64,000 nucleotides of DNA from Lysobacter_L cavernae (GCF_042648505.1 NZ_JBHRXK010000004.1:124001-188000); one strand, 5' to 3'. Counted from the stretch's first letter, positions 1-9,416 are shown. Translations and numbers: made by a program. Notes: a model not told the origin generated them from the sequence alone.

Positions 1-1
1 C

Positions 2-442
2 AAGGACCTGCTGCAGCACCCGGTCGAGTTGCTGCCCAGCATCCGCGAAGCAGTCGAGGCGATCGCCGCCGATTACGAGGTGGTGCTGATCACCAAGGGC
101 GACCTGTTCCACCAGGAGGCCAAGGTCAGGCAGTGCGGCTTGGCCGGACTGTTCCGTCGCATCGAGATCGTCAGCGAGAAGGACACCGCCACCTATGCGC
201 GCCTGCTCGAGGAGTTCGCCTTGCCGGCCGAGCGCTTCGTGATGGTTGGCAATTCGCTGCGTTCGGACATCGCGCCGGTGCTCGCGCTCGGCGGCTGGGG
301 CATCCACATGCCGTATCACACCGTGTGGGCGCACGAGAACGAGGCTGAGGTGGCCGAGGATGCGCCGCGCCTGCGTCGGGTCGACTCGGCGGCCGGGTTG
401 CCGGCGGCGGTGCGCGATCTGGCGGCCGCGGCGCAGCCCTGA
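2..442 (+). CDS. HAD-family hydrolase (5' end outside window)
   Basis: C-terminal part of a haloacid-dehalogenase-type hydrolase. The reading frame is open from base 2, so the real start lies before the window and the N-terminal DxD nucleophile motif is not visible. What is visible is the core strand ending in LITKGD (the usual motif II Thr/Ser position) and then MVGNSLRSD (the acidic motif that binds magnesium), followed by GWGIHMPYHT. HAD enzymes of this type are mostly soluble phosphatases. The substrate cannot be told. The call to the superfamily is firm, to a family it is not. Confidence 0.8.
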   Translation, partial: KDLLQHPVELLPSIREAVEAIAADYEVVLITKGDLFHQEAKVRQCGLAGLFRRIEIVSEKDTATYARLLEEFALPAERFVMVGNSLRSDIAPVLALGGWGIHMPYHTVWAHENEAEVAEDAPRLRRVDSAAGLPAAVRDLAAAAQP

Positions 443-572
443 AGCAGCCCGGCAACCCCAACGCCGGCTAAGTGGCCGCGGCGGGCGGCGGCTGGATTAA
501 AAAATGGTTCACGCACGCGGCCGCATCTTCGCTCCGTGCCTGCCGTGGTGCAGGCGATCAAGGAGAGAAGAA

Positions 573-1031
573 ATGGCCACTGCCCTGTCCCGCTGGCTTG
601 CCCCGATTGTCCTGGCTGCCGGCTTTGGCGTGGTCGCGTTGTCACCGGGCACCGCCCGCGCCAACGACGGCGATGAGCTGGCCCGGGTCATCGTCGACGT
701 CGCCGACGTGATCTTCCGCAGCGGCACGCCGTACTACCGCCATAGCGATTACGGCTACAACGATCGCCTGGTCGTGGCCCGTGACCGCTACGGCCGCCCG
801 ATCTACTACCGCAACGTCTATCGCAACGGCCCGCCTTACGGCAATGCCTATGGCTATTACCGCAACGGCCCCGGCCGCCATGGCAAGTGCAATCACCACG
901 GCAAGTGCAAGACGCAGTACTACGACGCCCGTTACGACCGTCGCTACGACAATCGCTACTACGGTTATGACCGCTACGATCGTCATGATTACCGCGGTGA
1001 CCGCCGCTGGCGCGATCACGATGACGATTGA
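573..1031 (+). CDS. Secreted Tyr/Arg/Asp-rich protein of unknown function
   Basis: A 152-residue protein. The ATG at 573 is chosen because an AGGAGAG ribosome site sits 6-12 nt before it and because it opens a clean signal peptide (hydrophobic stretch, then GTARA cleavage site near residue 27). The mature part begins with an acidic segment and turns into a low-complexity tail of YDRR/YDNR/YGYDRYD units rich in Tyr, Arg and Asp, with a small Cys-His patch (CNHHGKCK). No known domain is recognised. It is probably periplasmic or extracellular. Confidence 0.65.
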   Translation: MATALSRWLAPIVLAAGFGVVALSPGTARANDGDELARVIVDVADVIFRSGTPYYRHSDYGYNDRLVVARDRYGRPIYYRNVYRNGPPYGNAYGYYRNGPGRHGKCNHHGKCKTQYYDARYDRRYDNRYYGYDRYDRHDYRGDRRWRDHDDD

Positions 1032-1241
1032 CACGCAGATGATCGATCTGCACGGATGGCCCGCCCGCGACGGCATCGGCATGTTCGCCGGTGCCGTCGC
1101 CAGGGGCATGCGTTGCTATACCCGCAACGGTCTAGACTCGGTCGATCCGATCGGCACCGCAGACCCGCACCGCGCATGGCATTCACCGCCGCCGGCCCCA
1201 TCCGACGCGGCCGGCCGGCGCCGGTCACAGGAGAAAGCACC

Positions 1242-1925
1242 ATGTCCAGCAAGCTGAAATCCCGCGTCTTCGCGTTTGCCGCCGGGCTGGCCACGCTCGC
1301 CGGCGCGGGCGCGGCGAGCGCACAGGATTTCACCTTCGGCTGGAACCCGCGCAGCGGCGACGTCTGGGTCGATACCTGGCTGAGTGACGTCAACCGCTAC
1401 GGCACGCGCTACCGCGAGCCGTTCGTCGACGAGATGGTGCGCTACTACGGCGCGCCGCGCGATCTGGTCAGCGAGTTGCTGGTGCGCCGCCACTGGGCGC
1501 CGGGCGATGTCTACTACGCCTGCGCGATCGCGCAGATCCTCGGTCGCCCGTGCCGGTATGTGGTCGACGAGTGGGACCGCAACCACGGCCAGGGCTGGGG
1601 CGCGGTCGCCAAGAACCTCGGCATCAAGCCGGGCTCGCCGGAATTCCACCGCCTCAAGCGCGGCTTCGTGCCGACCTACGACCGCTGGGCGCGGCCGATC
1701 ACCATCGATGCCGACCTCCACAACGACTTCCCGAACCGGGCCAAGGCCGGCAACAACGGCAAGCTGCCGGATCGGGCGAAGGTGTCGCCGCAGAAGGGCA
1801 AGCCGGCGCAGGCGGCCAAGGGAGCGGACAAGAAGTCGACCGGTTCCCAGAAAGGTCCGGGCGACAAGGGGCAGGGCGGCAGCAAGGGCAAAGGCAAGGA
1901 CAAGGGCGGCAGCGACAAGCATTAG
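1242..1925 (+). CDS. Secreted protein with Lys/Gly-rich tail, unknown function
   Basis: A 227-residue protein. The ATG at 1242 follows a CAGGAGAAAG ribosome site and starts a signal peptide ending near ASA-QDF (residue 28). The folded part (about residues 30-155) is rich in Trp and Tyr and contains the block WDRNHGQGWGAVAKNLGIKP, which resembles small exported proteins of proteobacteria that have no assigned function. The last 65 residues are a disordered tail made of Lys, Gly, Ser and Gln. It lies 210 nt after another secreted protein, with its own ribosome site. The function is not known to me. Confidence 0.65.
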   Translation: MSSKLKSRVFAFAAGLATLAGAGAASAQDFTFGWNPRSGDVWVDTWLSDVNRYGTRYREPFVDEMVRYYGAPRDLVSELLVRRHWAPGDVYYACAIAQILGRPCRYVVDEWDRNHGQGWGAVAKNLGIKPGSPEFHRLKRGFVPTYDRWARPITIDADLHNDFPNRAKAGNNGKLPDRAKVSPQKGKPAQAAKGADKKSTGSQKGPGDKGQGGSKGKGKDKGGSDKH

Positions 1926-2008
1926 GCGCCGCGGCGAGGCCGGCCGCATCCGCCTTGTCGACACCTATGGCGCGTTGACGTCGCGCCACCCGCCTATCAT
2001 GGGCGGGC

Positions 2009-2512
2009 ATGGACACCTTGCCTCCCGATATCCGCATCGTCGATTTCGCACTGGCCTGGCGTGCCGACTTCGCCCGCCTCAACCTCGAATGGCTGGAGCG
2101 CTGGTTCACGGTCGAGCCGATCGATCGCGAGGTGCTGCACGACCCCGAAACCCATCTGCTCGCCGGCGGCGGCCGCATCGTGTTCGCGATCGCGCGCCAG
2201 GCCGACGGTCGCGAGTACGCCGTCGGCACGGTCGCGCTCAAGCACGAAGGCGACGGCGTGTACGAACTGACCAAGATGGCGGTGACGCCCGGATTGCGCG
2301 GTGCCGGCGTCGGCCGCCAGCTCATGCAGGCGGCATTGGCCACGTTTCACGCGCTCGACGGCCGCGAGCTGTTCCTGGAGTCGAGCAGCAAGCTCGGCCC
2401 GGCGCTGGCGCTGTACGAGAGCGTCGGTTTCCGGCACCGTCCGGCGCCGCGGCCGGGATCGCATTACGCGCGTGCCGACGTCTACATGGTGTGGGAGCCG
2501 GTCGCCCCCTGA
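2009..2512 (+). CDS. GNAT-family N-acetyltransferase
   Basis: A 167-residue GNAT acyltransferase. The acetyl-CoA pyrophosphate loop reads RGAGVG around residue 97, preceded by the beta-4 strand ELTKMAV and followed by ALALYESVGF, the typical motif B region. Such enzymes transfer an acetyl group from acetyl-CoA to an amine; the acceptor here cannot be predicted. A TATCAT hexamer ends 8 nt before the ATG and no ribosome site is visible, so the transcript may be leaderless. Confidence 0.85.
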   Translation: MDTLPPDIRIVDFALAWRADFARLNLEWLERWFTVEPIDREVLHDPETHLLAGGGRIVFAIARQADGREYAVGTVALKHEGDGVYELTKMAVTPGLRGAGVGRQLMQAALATFHALDGRELFLESSSKLGPALALYESVGFRHRPAPRPGSHYARADVYMVWEPVAP

Positions 2513-2606
2513 GCCCACGGCCGACCGCGCCGAGCGCCGCCGTTGGCTCGGACAGGTGAGGTCGGCGCGAATGCCGCGCCGGTCCCGGGACGCGGAGGGT
2601 GCGCGC

Positions 2607-3281
2607 ATGTCGTCGGTCACGGTACGAAGGCTCCTGCTGGCGGCATCCGTGCTCATGGCCGCCTGCATGCCGCGGCCGCAGGCGCAGCCCACGGAGCAGC
2701 TCGTGCCGGGCGGGTGCCAGCCACTCGGCCTGCAGCGCAGTGGCGAGGTCGGTTGCTTCATCATCGCCAGCCAACCGCTGGGGCGCGTGTCGTTGTCGCC
2801 GCTGTACTGGCACATCGACGCCTTTGCCACGCCGCACGCCGCGCGCCTGGCGATGTCGTCCTCCAGCACCGTGGTCGAGGCCTTCGACCGTGTCTGGTTG
2901 ATGACCATTGCCGCACCGGACTGGCGGGCACGGGATGGGGCGCGCATCGCCCGGATCGGGCCGCTGCCGCGTGGCAGCGCGCAGGACTACACCGCCACCT
3001 ACATGGAAACCACGTTCGCTCCCGGCATGCAGTCGCGCGTGCATTGGCATCCCGGTCCCGAGGCGTGGTGGGTGCTGGAAGGCGCGCAATGCCTGGAGAC
3101 TCCGGAAGGGCGGATGGAGGCCAAGGCCGGCGAGGGCATGCTGGTGCACGGCGACCTGCCGATGGTGCTGCACGGCGTCGGCGCGCAACGCCGCCGCTCG
3201 CTGGTGCTGGTCCTGCACGACAGTGCCGAGGCGCCGGTGCAACCGGAACGACAGTGGCTGCCGAAGGGGCTGTGCGGTTAG
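2607..3281 (+). CDS. Cupin-domain protein, probable lipoprotein
   Basis: A 224-residue exported protein. The start at 2607 opens a short signal sequence ending in VLMAAC, close to a lipobox, so it is likely a lipoprotein. A cupin-2 barrel occupies the C-terminal half, with the metal-binding type motif HWHPGPEAWW (first His at residue 146) and a second part EGMLVHGDLPMVLH. Cupins bind a metal and a small ligand; the substrate is not evident. It stands alone between a GNAT gene and a convergent response-regulator gene. Confidence 0.75.
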   Translation: MSSVTVRRLLLAASVLMAACMPRPQAQPTEQLVPGGCQPLGLQRSGEVGCFIIASQPLGRVSLSPLYWHIDAFATPHAARLAMSSSSTVVEAFDRVWLMTIAAPDWRARDGARIARIGPLPRGSAQDYTATYMETTFAPGMQSRVHWHPGPEAWWVLEGAQCLETPEGRMEAKAGEGMLVHGDLPMVLHGVGAQRRRSLVLVLHDSAEAPVQPERQWLPKGLCG

Positions 3282-3302
3282 CTGTGAGGTTTCACCCTGC
3301 GC

Positions 3303-3956
3303 CTACCCGGCGGGCAAGCCCAGGCGCACCGCGTATGCGGTCAACTCGGCGGCGCTGTGCAGTTCGAGCTTGCGCATCAGGTTCTCGCGGTGCTTGCGCG
3401 CGGTGAGGAGGCTGATGCCCAGCCGCGCGCCCATGTCCCGCGCCGTCACGCCGTGGGCGACCAGGGCCAGCACCTGCAGTTCGCGCGGGGTCAGCGGCAC
3501 CGGCGACGTGGCCTCGGCCACGGGAGGCTCGCTTGCGCTGTGCAAGGCATCGGACCCGGCAGTCGCGTAACGCATCGACGCGGCGATCACGACATCGCCT
3601 TGCTGCACCGCCTCGATGGCGGTGACGAGTTCGGCAGGGTCGCCGTGCTTGGTGAGGTAGCCGGCCGCGCCGGCGTCCAGCGCCGCGCGGATCACCCGCG
3701 GTTCGATGTTCGCGGTCAGCACCAGGATCTTCAGCCGCGGAAAGCCGGCCAGCAGCTCGCGGATGAAAGGTGCGCCGGTGACACCGGGCATGCCCAGGTC
3801 GAGTGTCAGCAGGTCGACGTCGTGCGTGCGCAGCTGCGCATGGATGTCCCGCGCGCTGCCTGCTTCGCCGACGACACGCAGGTGCGGCAGGGTGGACAGC
3901 AACAGCTTGAGGCCTTCGCGCACAATGGCATGATCGTCGGCGAGCAGGACGTTCAA
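3303..3956 (-). CDS. LuxR/NarL-type response regulator
   Basis: A two-component response regulator of about 217 residues. The receiver domain begins NVLLADDHAIVREG, has the phospho-acceptor Asp in LTLDLGMP and the conserved Lys in YLTKHG. The C-terminal LuxR-type helix-turn-helix starts LTPRELQVLALVAHG. No ATG is available at the domain start; TTG at 3956 (or TTG at 3965) is the best choice. The divergent kinase gene begins only 13 nt away at 3969, so the two genes form a pair and must have overlapping promoters. Confidence 0.88.
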   Translation of the reverse strand: MNVLLADDHAIVREGLKLLLSTLPHLRVVGEAGSARDIHAQLRTHDVDLLTLDLGMPGVTGAPFIRELLAGFPRLKILVLTANIEPRVIRAALDAGAAGYLTKHGDPAELVTAIEAVQQGDVVIAASMRYATAGSDALHSASEPPVAEATSPVPLTPRELQVLALVAHGVTARDMGARLGISLLTARKHRENLMRKLELHSAAELTAYAVRLGLPAG

Positions 3957-3968
3957 GGGGCGCAATCC

Positions 3969-5750
3969 ATGCAGTCGTACCTCAAGGCCGAAGGGGGCGG
4001 TCGGCAGCGCGATGCGCGCACGCACGATGCACTGGTCGGATTGCTGTACCGGCAATCTTACGCGGTCCTGTTCGCCAACCTCGTCATCCCGGCGCCGGTC
4101 GCCTATGTGCTGTGGGGGGCGGTGCCCGACGCGTTGCTGCTGGGCTGGGTAGCGCTGATCTTCGCGCTGACGCTGGTACGGATTGGCTTGTCGCGGCGCT
4201 ATTTCACCGCCGGTACGGCCACGCTCGACACGCCGGCCTGGACGAGGAGTTTCACCGTGTTGTCGTGGTTGTCGAGCGCGCTGTGGGGTGCGCTGGGCTG
4301 GTTCGGTTTCCTGCCGGACGCGCCGCACCTGCTCGCCTTTGTCTGCATCGTGTTCACCGGCATGTCCTGCGGCGCGGTGCCTTCGCTGTCGGCGTACCCG
4401 CCGGCGTATGCCGGGTCACTGGTGGCGATGCTGGCACCGTTCATGCTGCGCTGCCTGCTTGCCGGCGAGGCGATCTACCACGTCTATCTGGCATTCGCGC
4501 TGTGCCTGATCGGCGCCAATCTCTACTACAGCCGCATCACTTACCGGACGCTGCGCGAAAGCGTGCGCCTGCGCTTCGAGAACCTCGCGCTGATCGGTGA
4601 CCTGGAGCAGGAACGCGACAAAGCGCAGGCCGCCGACCGCGCCAAGTCGCGCTTCCTCGCCGCCGCCAGCCACGACCTGCGCCAGCCGATCCACGCGCTG
4701 AGCCTGTTCGTCGCCGCATTGGGCGCGATGGCGCAGCGCGGCGACCTGCGTGCGGACGAGGCGCGCGGCATCGCCGACCGGCTGCGTGCGGTGGTCGGCA
4801 ACGTCAGTGGCTTGTTGAATGGCCTGCTCGACATCTCGCGTCTGGATGCCGGCGTGGTGGCCGTATCGCGTGAGCCGGTGTCGCTGGCGCGCCTGTTCGA
4901 CGACCTGCGCCACCAGTACGCCGCGCAGGCGCAGGAACGCGGCCTCGACTGGCAGGTGGTCGGCAGCCGCGTTTGGGTCGACAGCGACCCGGTGCTGCTC
5001 AAGCGCATCCTCGACAACCTGCTGTCCAATGCCTTCCGCTACACCAGGCACGGCCGGGTGCTGCTGGGCGTGCGGCGTCGCGCCGGTCAGGTCGAGATCC
5101 AGGTCATCGACACCGGCTTGGGCATTGCCGCCGAGCAGCAGGCCGTGGTGTTCGACGAGTTCGTGCAGTTGCACACCTCCGGGCACGACCGCGACCGCGA
5201 GCAGGGGCTCGGGCTGGGCTTGGCGATCGTGCGCCGTACCGCCGACTTGCTGGGGCATGAGGTCAAACTGCATTCGCGCGCGGGACGCGGCACGCGGTTC
5301 TCGTTGCGCGTGCCGCTGGCGGTGCCGACCGTGCCGGCGAAGCCGATGCCGGCGGCATCTGCGACCCGCACCGCGCTGGGCATCGTGGTGGTGGATGACG
5401 AGCGCGACGTGCTCGATGCCGTCGGCCGGCTGCTGCAGGTGTGGGGGCACCGCGTGTACGCCGGGCGCAGCGCGCAGGAGGCGCGCGACGTGCATGCCGC
5501 GGCACTGCGCACTGGCCAGGCGCCGGTGCACCTGATCATTGCCGATCACCACCTCGGCGACGGCCACAATGGTGTCGAGGCGATCGGCATCCTGCAGCGC
5601 CACCTGGGCGCGGCCGTGCCGGCCATCATCCTCACCGGCGACACCTCGCCGCAGGGGCTCAAGGACATCGCCATCAGCGGCCATCGCCTGTTGCACAAGC
5701 CCGTCGACAGCGACGACTTGGAGGCGGCGATCGATGCGGCGAGCGGCTGA
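3969..5750 (+). CDS. Hybrid sensor histidine kinase / receiver protein
   Basis: A 593-residue membrane kinase. About five to six hydrophobic segments fill residues 20-200. They are followed by a coiled linker and a HisKA domain with the H-box SHDLRQPIHAL (phospho-accepting His235), an HATPase domain with N-box DNLLSNAFRYT, DTGLGI and GLGLGLAIV, and a C-terminal receiver domain with Asp526 in IIADHHL and the switch Lys in LLHKPVD. The SHDLRQP type of H-box is typical of kinases that pair with NarL regulators, which fits the divergent regulator gene beside it. The signal sensed is unknown. Confidence 0.9.
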   Translation: MQSYLKAEGGGRQRDARTHDALVGLLYRQSYAVLFANLVIPAPVAYVLWGAVPDALLLGWVALIFALTLVRIGLSRRYFTAGTATLDTPAWTRSFTVLSWLSSALWGALGWFGFLPDAPHLLAFVCIVFTGMSCGAVPSLSAYPPAYAGSLVAMLAPFMLRCLLAGEAIYHVYLAFALCLIGANLYYSRITYRTLRESVRLRFENLALIGDLEQERDKAQAADRAKSRFLAAASHDLRQPIHALSLFVAALGAMAQRGDLRADEARGIADRLRAVVGNVSGLLNGLLDISRLDAGVVAVSREPVSLARLFDDLRHQYAAQAQERGLDWQVVGSRVWVDSDPVLLKRILDNLLSNAFRYTRHGRVLLGVRRRAGQVEIQVIDTGLGIAAEQQAVVFDEFVQLHTSGHDRDREQGLGLGLAIVRRTADLLGHEVKLHSRAGRGTRFSLRVPLAVPTVPAKPMPAASATRTALGIVVVDDERDVLDAVGRLLQVWGHRVYAGRSAQEARDVHAAALRTGQAPVHLIIADHHLGDGHNGVEAIGILQRHLGAAVPAIILTGDTSPQGLKDIAISGHRLLHKPVDSDDLEAAIDAASG

Positions 5751-6172
5751 TCTTCCCGCAGCATTCGACGAAAAGCAGGCAACTACGGCATTTGCCGTTA
5801 TTACCTCTCGCGGTTCCCGGAAGACCGATCCGGAGCTTCGTCCGAACCGGGCGTGGCGGGACGACGCGCTGTGCGTGGAGATTCGGTGGGTGTGGGATGA
5901 GAGCAAGAAGGTTTGCAGCTCGACGACGGTGAGCCTTCTCCAAGAGGTTTCCCGCGGGCGCGCTGCTGATCCAGTTCCGCTTCCCGGCGGTGCATCAGTT
6001 GGCGGCGGCCGAGGGTCTCCGACTCGGCATGGATGCGGATCCGGGCCGTGTAATCTAGTGATCCGTCCTTGCGGCGGCGACTGATGATGGCCCTATGTGG
6101 CCGATGCTATGCGGCCGTTCGCGTAGCATCCAGCGTAGTAACGAGAGCCCGAAAACTCGCGAGTGGCCGATC
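5751..6172 (+). other. Intergenic stretch, no gene seen
   Basis: About 420 bases between the hybrid kinase and the dihydrouridine synthase gene. No open frame here has protein-like composition and none carries a good ribosome site. A TAATCT hexamer at about 6051-6056 could be a -10 element for the downstream gene. No tRNA fold or strong terminator was found. Confidence 0.4.
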
Positions 6173-7240
6173 ATGAGCGCAACTGAGGCGCACGAAAACG
6201 CGGGTAAGTCCTTGGATTTGCGCAAAAAATCGCGCTATGAGGCGTCCCTGCGTCTTTCGGTAGCCCCGATGATGGACTGGACCGATTCGCACTGCCGCGT
6301 CTTCCATCGCCTGTTGGCGCCGCACGCGCGGCTGTACAGCGAGATGGTCCACGCCAACGCGGTGATCCACGGCGACCGTGATCGCTTGCTGGCCATGGAC
6401 CCGGTCGAGCACCCGGTCGCGCTGCAACTCGGTGGCAGCGAGCCGGAGCTGCTGGCGCAGGCCGCGAAGATCGGCGCCGAGTACGGCTTCGACGAGATCA
6501 ACCTCAATTGCGGCTGTCCGTCCGACCGCGTCCAGGCCGGGCGTTTCGGCGCCTGCCTGATGCGCGAGCCAGCACTGGTGGCCGCGTCGGTCGCGGCGAT
6601 GGTTGAAGCCTGTGACGTGCCGGTCACGGTGAAGTGCCGGCTCGGTGTCGACGACGATCATGACTACGGCACGTTCAGCGCCTTCGTCGACACCATCGCG
6701 CAGGCCGGTTGCCGCATGTTCGTGGTCCACGCGCGCAATGCCTGGCTCAAGGGCCTGTCGCCGAAGGAAAACCGCGAGGTGCCGCCGCTGCGTTACGACT
6801 GGGCCTACCGGCTCAAGCGCGAGCGGCCGGACCTGCAGATCGTGGTCAACGGCGGCATCGCCACGCAGGACGAGGCTACGCAGCACCTGCAGCACGCCGA
6901 CGGCGCCATGCTCGGCCGCGCCGCCTATCACGATCCTTACTTGCTGCACCGCCTGGACGTCGCCTGGTTTGGCGGCGAACTGCGCACGCGTGGCGAGTTG
7001 CTGCGCGCGCTGCGTCCCTACGTCGAAGACCAGCTTGCGCGTGGGCCGCTGCAAAAAGGCGTGTCCCTCAAGCACATCACCCGCCACCTGCTCGGCCTGT
7101 TCGCCGGTGAGCGCGGCGGTCGCGCGTTCCGTCAGGTGCTCAGCGAAGGCGCACACAAACCCGGCGCGAACTGGTCGCTGATCGAGCAGGCATTGGCGCT
7201 GACCGAATCGTTCGCCGACGCGCAGGTCGACGCGGCCTGA
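6173..7240 (+). CDS. dusA: tRNA-dihydrouridine(20/20a) synthase DusA
   Basis: A 355-residue FMN enzyme that reduces uridine in the D-loop of tRNA. The signature SVAPMMDWTDSHCR at the start of the TIM barrel, NLNCGCPSDRVQAGRFGACLM with catalytic Cys115, the phosphate-binding VKCRLGVDD, and the C-terminal block with GLFAGERGGRAFRQ mark the DusA branch rather than DusB or DusC. The start at 6173 (MSATEAH) leaves a short N-terminal tail before the barrel; a downstream start cannot be excluded. The next gene begins 7 nt after the stop. Confidence 0.93.
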   Translation: MSATEAHENAGKSLDLRKKSRYEASLRLSVAPMMDWTDSHCRVFHRLLAPHARLYSEMVHANAVIHGDRDRLLAMDPVEHPVALQLGGSEPELLAQAAKIGAEYGFDEINLNCGCPSDRVQAGRFGACLMREPALVAASVAAMVEACDVPVTVKCRLGVDDDHDYGTFSAFVDTIAQAGCRMFVVHARNAWLKGLSPKENREVPPLRYDWAYRLKRERPDLQIVVNGGIATQDEATQHLQHADGAMLGRAAYHDPYLLHRLDVAWFGGELRTRGELLRALRPYVEDQLARGPLQKGVSLKHITRHLLGLFAGERGGRAFRQVLSEGAHKPGANWSLIEQALALTESFADAQVDAA

Positions 7241-7247
7241 TGCGGCG

Positions 7248-8159
7248 ATGATCACCCGCGACCACGCCGCCTTCCTCGCCTTCGCCCGCGGCGTGCCGGC
7301 GGACTTCGGCCCGGCCACCGCGCGCGCGGCGTTTCTGGTCGCGCCCGACGGTTTCCGTCTGGCCGAACAGTCCGCGGCCGACAACCGCTACATGGGGCAG
7401 ACCATTGCGTTCGACGCCGCGCGTGCCTCCAGCCAGCACCGCGAACTGCAGCGCGCGCTGGCGCAGGTGCTGCCGACCCTGTGTTTCGCCGGCGACCCGG
7501 CCACGCCGGACGCGGTGTTCCCGAACAACGTGTTCGCCACCGCCGCCGGTCGCTACCTGATCGGCCGCATGCGCCACCCGGTGCGCCAGCGTGAGGCCGA
7601 TCGCGCCGACATCCGCGGCTTCTTCGGCGGCGTGCTCGACTACGCCGAGATCGACCTGTCGACGCAGGAGCACCCGTGCGAGCTGACCGGTGCGCTGGTG
7701 ATCGACCGTGCCCGCGGGCTCGGTTTCGCCGGCCTGTCCGAACGCTGTGACGAAGTCGGTGCGAAGTTGATGCACGACGCGCTCGGCCTGCGCGCGACGC
7801 TGCTGTTCGATCTGGCACCGGGCGAGTACCACACCAACGTGGTGCTGGCCGTGCTCGCCGGCCGCGCCGCGTTGATCTGTCCGGGCGGTTTTGCCGATGC
7901 GGGCGTGGTCGCGGCGATCGCCGAACTGTACGCGCCGCATGCGTTGCAGCTGGCGCCGGGCGAGCACGCCGCGTTTGCCGGCAATGCGATCGCGCTGTCG
8001 GACGAGGCGGTGTGGATGAGTGCGCGGGCCGCGCAGTCGCTGACGGCCGCCAGTCAGGCTGCCCTGGCCGCCGCCGGTTTTGCGGTGCGCGCGGTCGAAC
8101 TCGACGCGATCGAGGTCGGCGGCGGCTCGCTGCGCTGCTGTGTCGGCGAGATCTTCTGA
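7248..8159 (+). CDS. Guanidino-group-modifying enzyme (amidinotransferase / CtlX-like)
   Basis: A 303-residue member of the arginine deiminase / dimethylargininase fold superfamily. Visible hallmarks are FPNNVFAT (substrate loop), CELTGALVID (acidic residue of the active site), YHTNVVLAV (catalytic His) and a C-terminal GGGSLRCCVGEIF that supplies the nucleophilic Cys. Family members hydrolyse arginine, citrulline-like or methylarginine substrates. The layout is close to proteins annotated as CtlX, but substrate specificity cannot be read. It follows dusA by 7 nt, probably on the same transcript. Confidence 0.8.
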   Translation: MITRDHAAFLAFARGVPADFGPATARAAFLVAPDGFRLAEQSAADNRYMGQTIAFDAARASSQHRELQRALAQVLPTLCFAGDPATPDAVFPNNVFATAAGRYLIGRMRHPVRQREADRADIRGFFGGVLDYAEIDLSTQEHPCELTGALVIDRARGLGFAGLSERCDEVGAKLMHDALGLRATLLFDLAPGEYHTNVVLAVLAGRAALICPGGFADAGVVAAIAELYAPHALQLAPGEHAAFAGNAIALSDEAVWMSARAAQSLTAASQAALAAAGFAVRAVELDAIEVGGGSLRCCVGEIF

Positions 8160-8316
8160 GCGTGCCCGGCTGCGCTGGGCACGGCAACGGCTGCCGGACT
8201 GAATGTCGGCCAGAACCCTGCGGAAAAGTTCAGACCGGATTCACTGCGGCGTTTCGAAAATGCACCCTCGCCGTACGACCGTGCCATATTGTTCCGCCGA
8301 GGACACCCGCCAGGCC

Positions 8317-8667
8317 ATGAAGACGCTGTTCGCCCCTGCCATTGCGCTGTCGCTGCTGGCCGTGTCCGCGGTCGCGGGTGGCGATGCCTGGGCGCAGGAT
8401 CGCGGTCAGGACCGCAGCCGCGACCGCGACCGCAGCGGCAGCGGCCACGATCGGCGTGAGGACCAGCGCGAGCTGTCGGATGCCGTGCGCCGGGTCGAGC
8501 GCCGCACCGGTGGGCAGGTACTGAGCGCCGAGCGGGTGCCGTACGATGGGCGCGACGTCAACCGGGTCAAGGTGGTCGACTCCAGCGGGCGCGTCCGGGT
8601 CTACATGGACGACCCGCAGTCGCGGGGCCGCGGCGACGACAACCGTACACGCCGCGACGACGACTGA
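8317..8667 (+). CDS. Small periplasmic PepSY-like protein upstream of phoP
   Basis: A 116-residue protein. The signal peptide ends at about DAWA-QDR, followed by an Arg/Asp-rich linker (RSRDRDRSGSGHD). It then has a single PepSY-like unit, in which LSDAVRRVERRTGGQVLSAE is followed by RVKVVDSSGRVRVYMDD, and a charged tail. In related bacteria small PepSY proteins often precede two-component genes and are thought to modulate the kinase in the periplasm. Here phoP starts 65 nt downstream, consistent with co-transcription. The role is inferred, not shown. Confidence 0.75.
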   Translation: MKTLFAPAIALSLLAVSAVAGGDAWAQDRGQDRSRDRDRSGSGHDRREDQRELSDAVRRVERRTGGQVLSAERVPYDGRDVNRVKVVDSSGRVRVYMDDPQSRGRGDDNRTRRDDD

Positions 8668-8732
8668 CCCGCCACGCTCTGGGGCGACGCTCCCCGGGCG
8701 ATCAAGACAGACCGACTGACAATGGAGTCCCC

Positions 8733-9416
8733 ATGCGTATTCTGCTGGTCGAAGACGAAGCACCGCTCCGCGAAACCCTGGCCGCGCGCCTGAAGCGCGA
8801 GGGCTTTGCGGTCGACGCCGCCCAGGACGGCGAAGAGGGCCTGTACATGGGCCGCGAGGTGCCGTTCGACCTGGGCATCATCGACCTGGGCCTGCCCAAG
8901 ATGTCGGGCATGGAGCTGATCAAGGCCCTGCGCGACGAGGGCAAGAAATTCCCGGTGCTGATCCTGACCGCGCGTTCGAGCTGGCAGGACAAGGTCGAGG
9001 GCCTCAAGCAGGGGGCCGACGACTACCTGGTCAAGCCCTTCCATGTCGAGGAGCTGCTGGCGCGCCTCAACGCGCTGGTGCGCCGCGCCGCCGGCTGGAG
9101 CAAGCCGACGCTGGAGTGCGGGCCGGTGACGCTCGACCTGGCTGCGCAGACGGTCAACGTCAACGGTACCAACGTCGACCTGACCAGCTACGAGTACAAG
9201 GTGCTCGAGTACCTGATGATGCACGCCGGCGAGTTGGTCTCGAAGGCCGACCTCACCGAGCACATCTACCAGCAGGACTTCGACCGCGACTCCAACGTGC
9301 TCGAAGTCTTCATCGGCCGCTTGCGCAAGAAGCTTGACCCGGATGGCGCGCTCAAGCCGATCGAGACCGTGCGCGGCCGCGGCTACCGGTTCGCCATCCC
9401 GCGCAGCGGCGAATAA
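8733..9416 (+). CDS. phoP: PhoP-like OmpR-family response regulator
   Basis: A 227-residue regulator with a receiver domain (acidic pocket VEDEAP, phospho-acceptor Asp51 in IIDLGLP, Lys in YLVKPFH) and an OmpR winged helix (LTSYEYKVLEYLMMHAGELVSK, then SNVLEVFIGRLRKKL). The stretch LTARSSWQDKVEGLKQGADD and the segment SKADLTEHIYQQDFDRDSNV are characteristic of PhoP. It acts with the kinase encoded 128 nt downstream; PhoPQ systems respond to divalent cations and cationic peptides. Confidence 0.92.
   Translation: MRILLVEDEAPLRETLAARLKREGFAVDAAQDGEEGLYMGREVPFDLGIIDLGLPKMSGMELIKALRDEGKKFPVLILTARSSWQDKVEGLKQGADDYLVKPFHVEELLARLNALVRRAAGWSKPTLECGPVTLDLAAQTVNVNGTNVDLTSYEYKVLEYLMMHAGELVSKADLTEHIYQQDFDRDSNVLEVFIGRLRKKLDPDGALKPIETVRGRGYRFAIPRSGE

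Noticed and set aside
5751..6084. Possible small genes after the hybrid kinase
   Set aside because: No frame has a ribosome site or protein-like composition; the stretch is left as non-coding.
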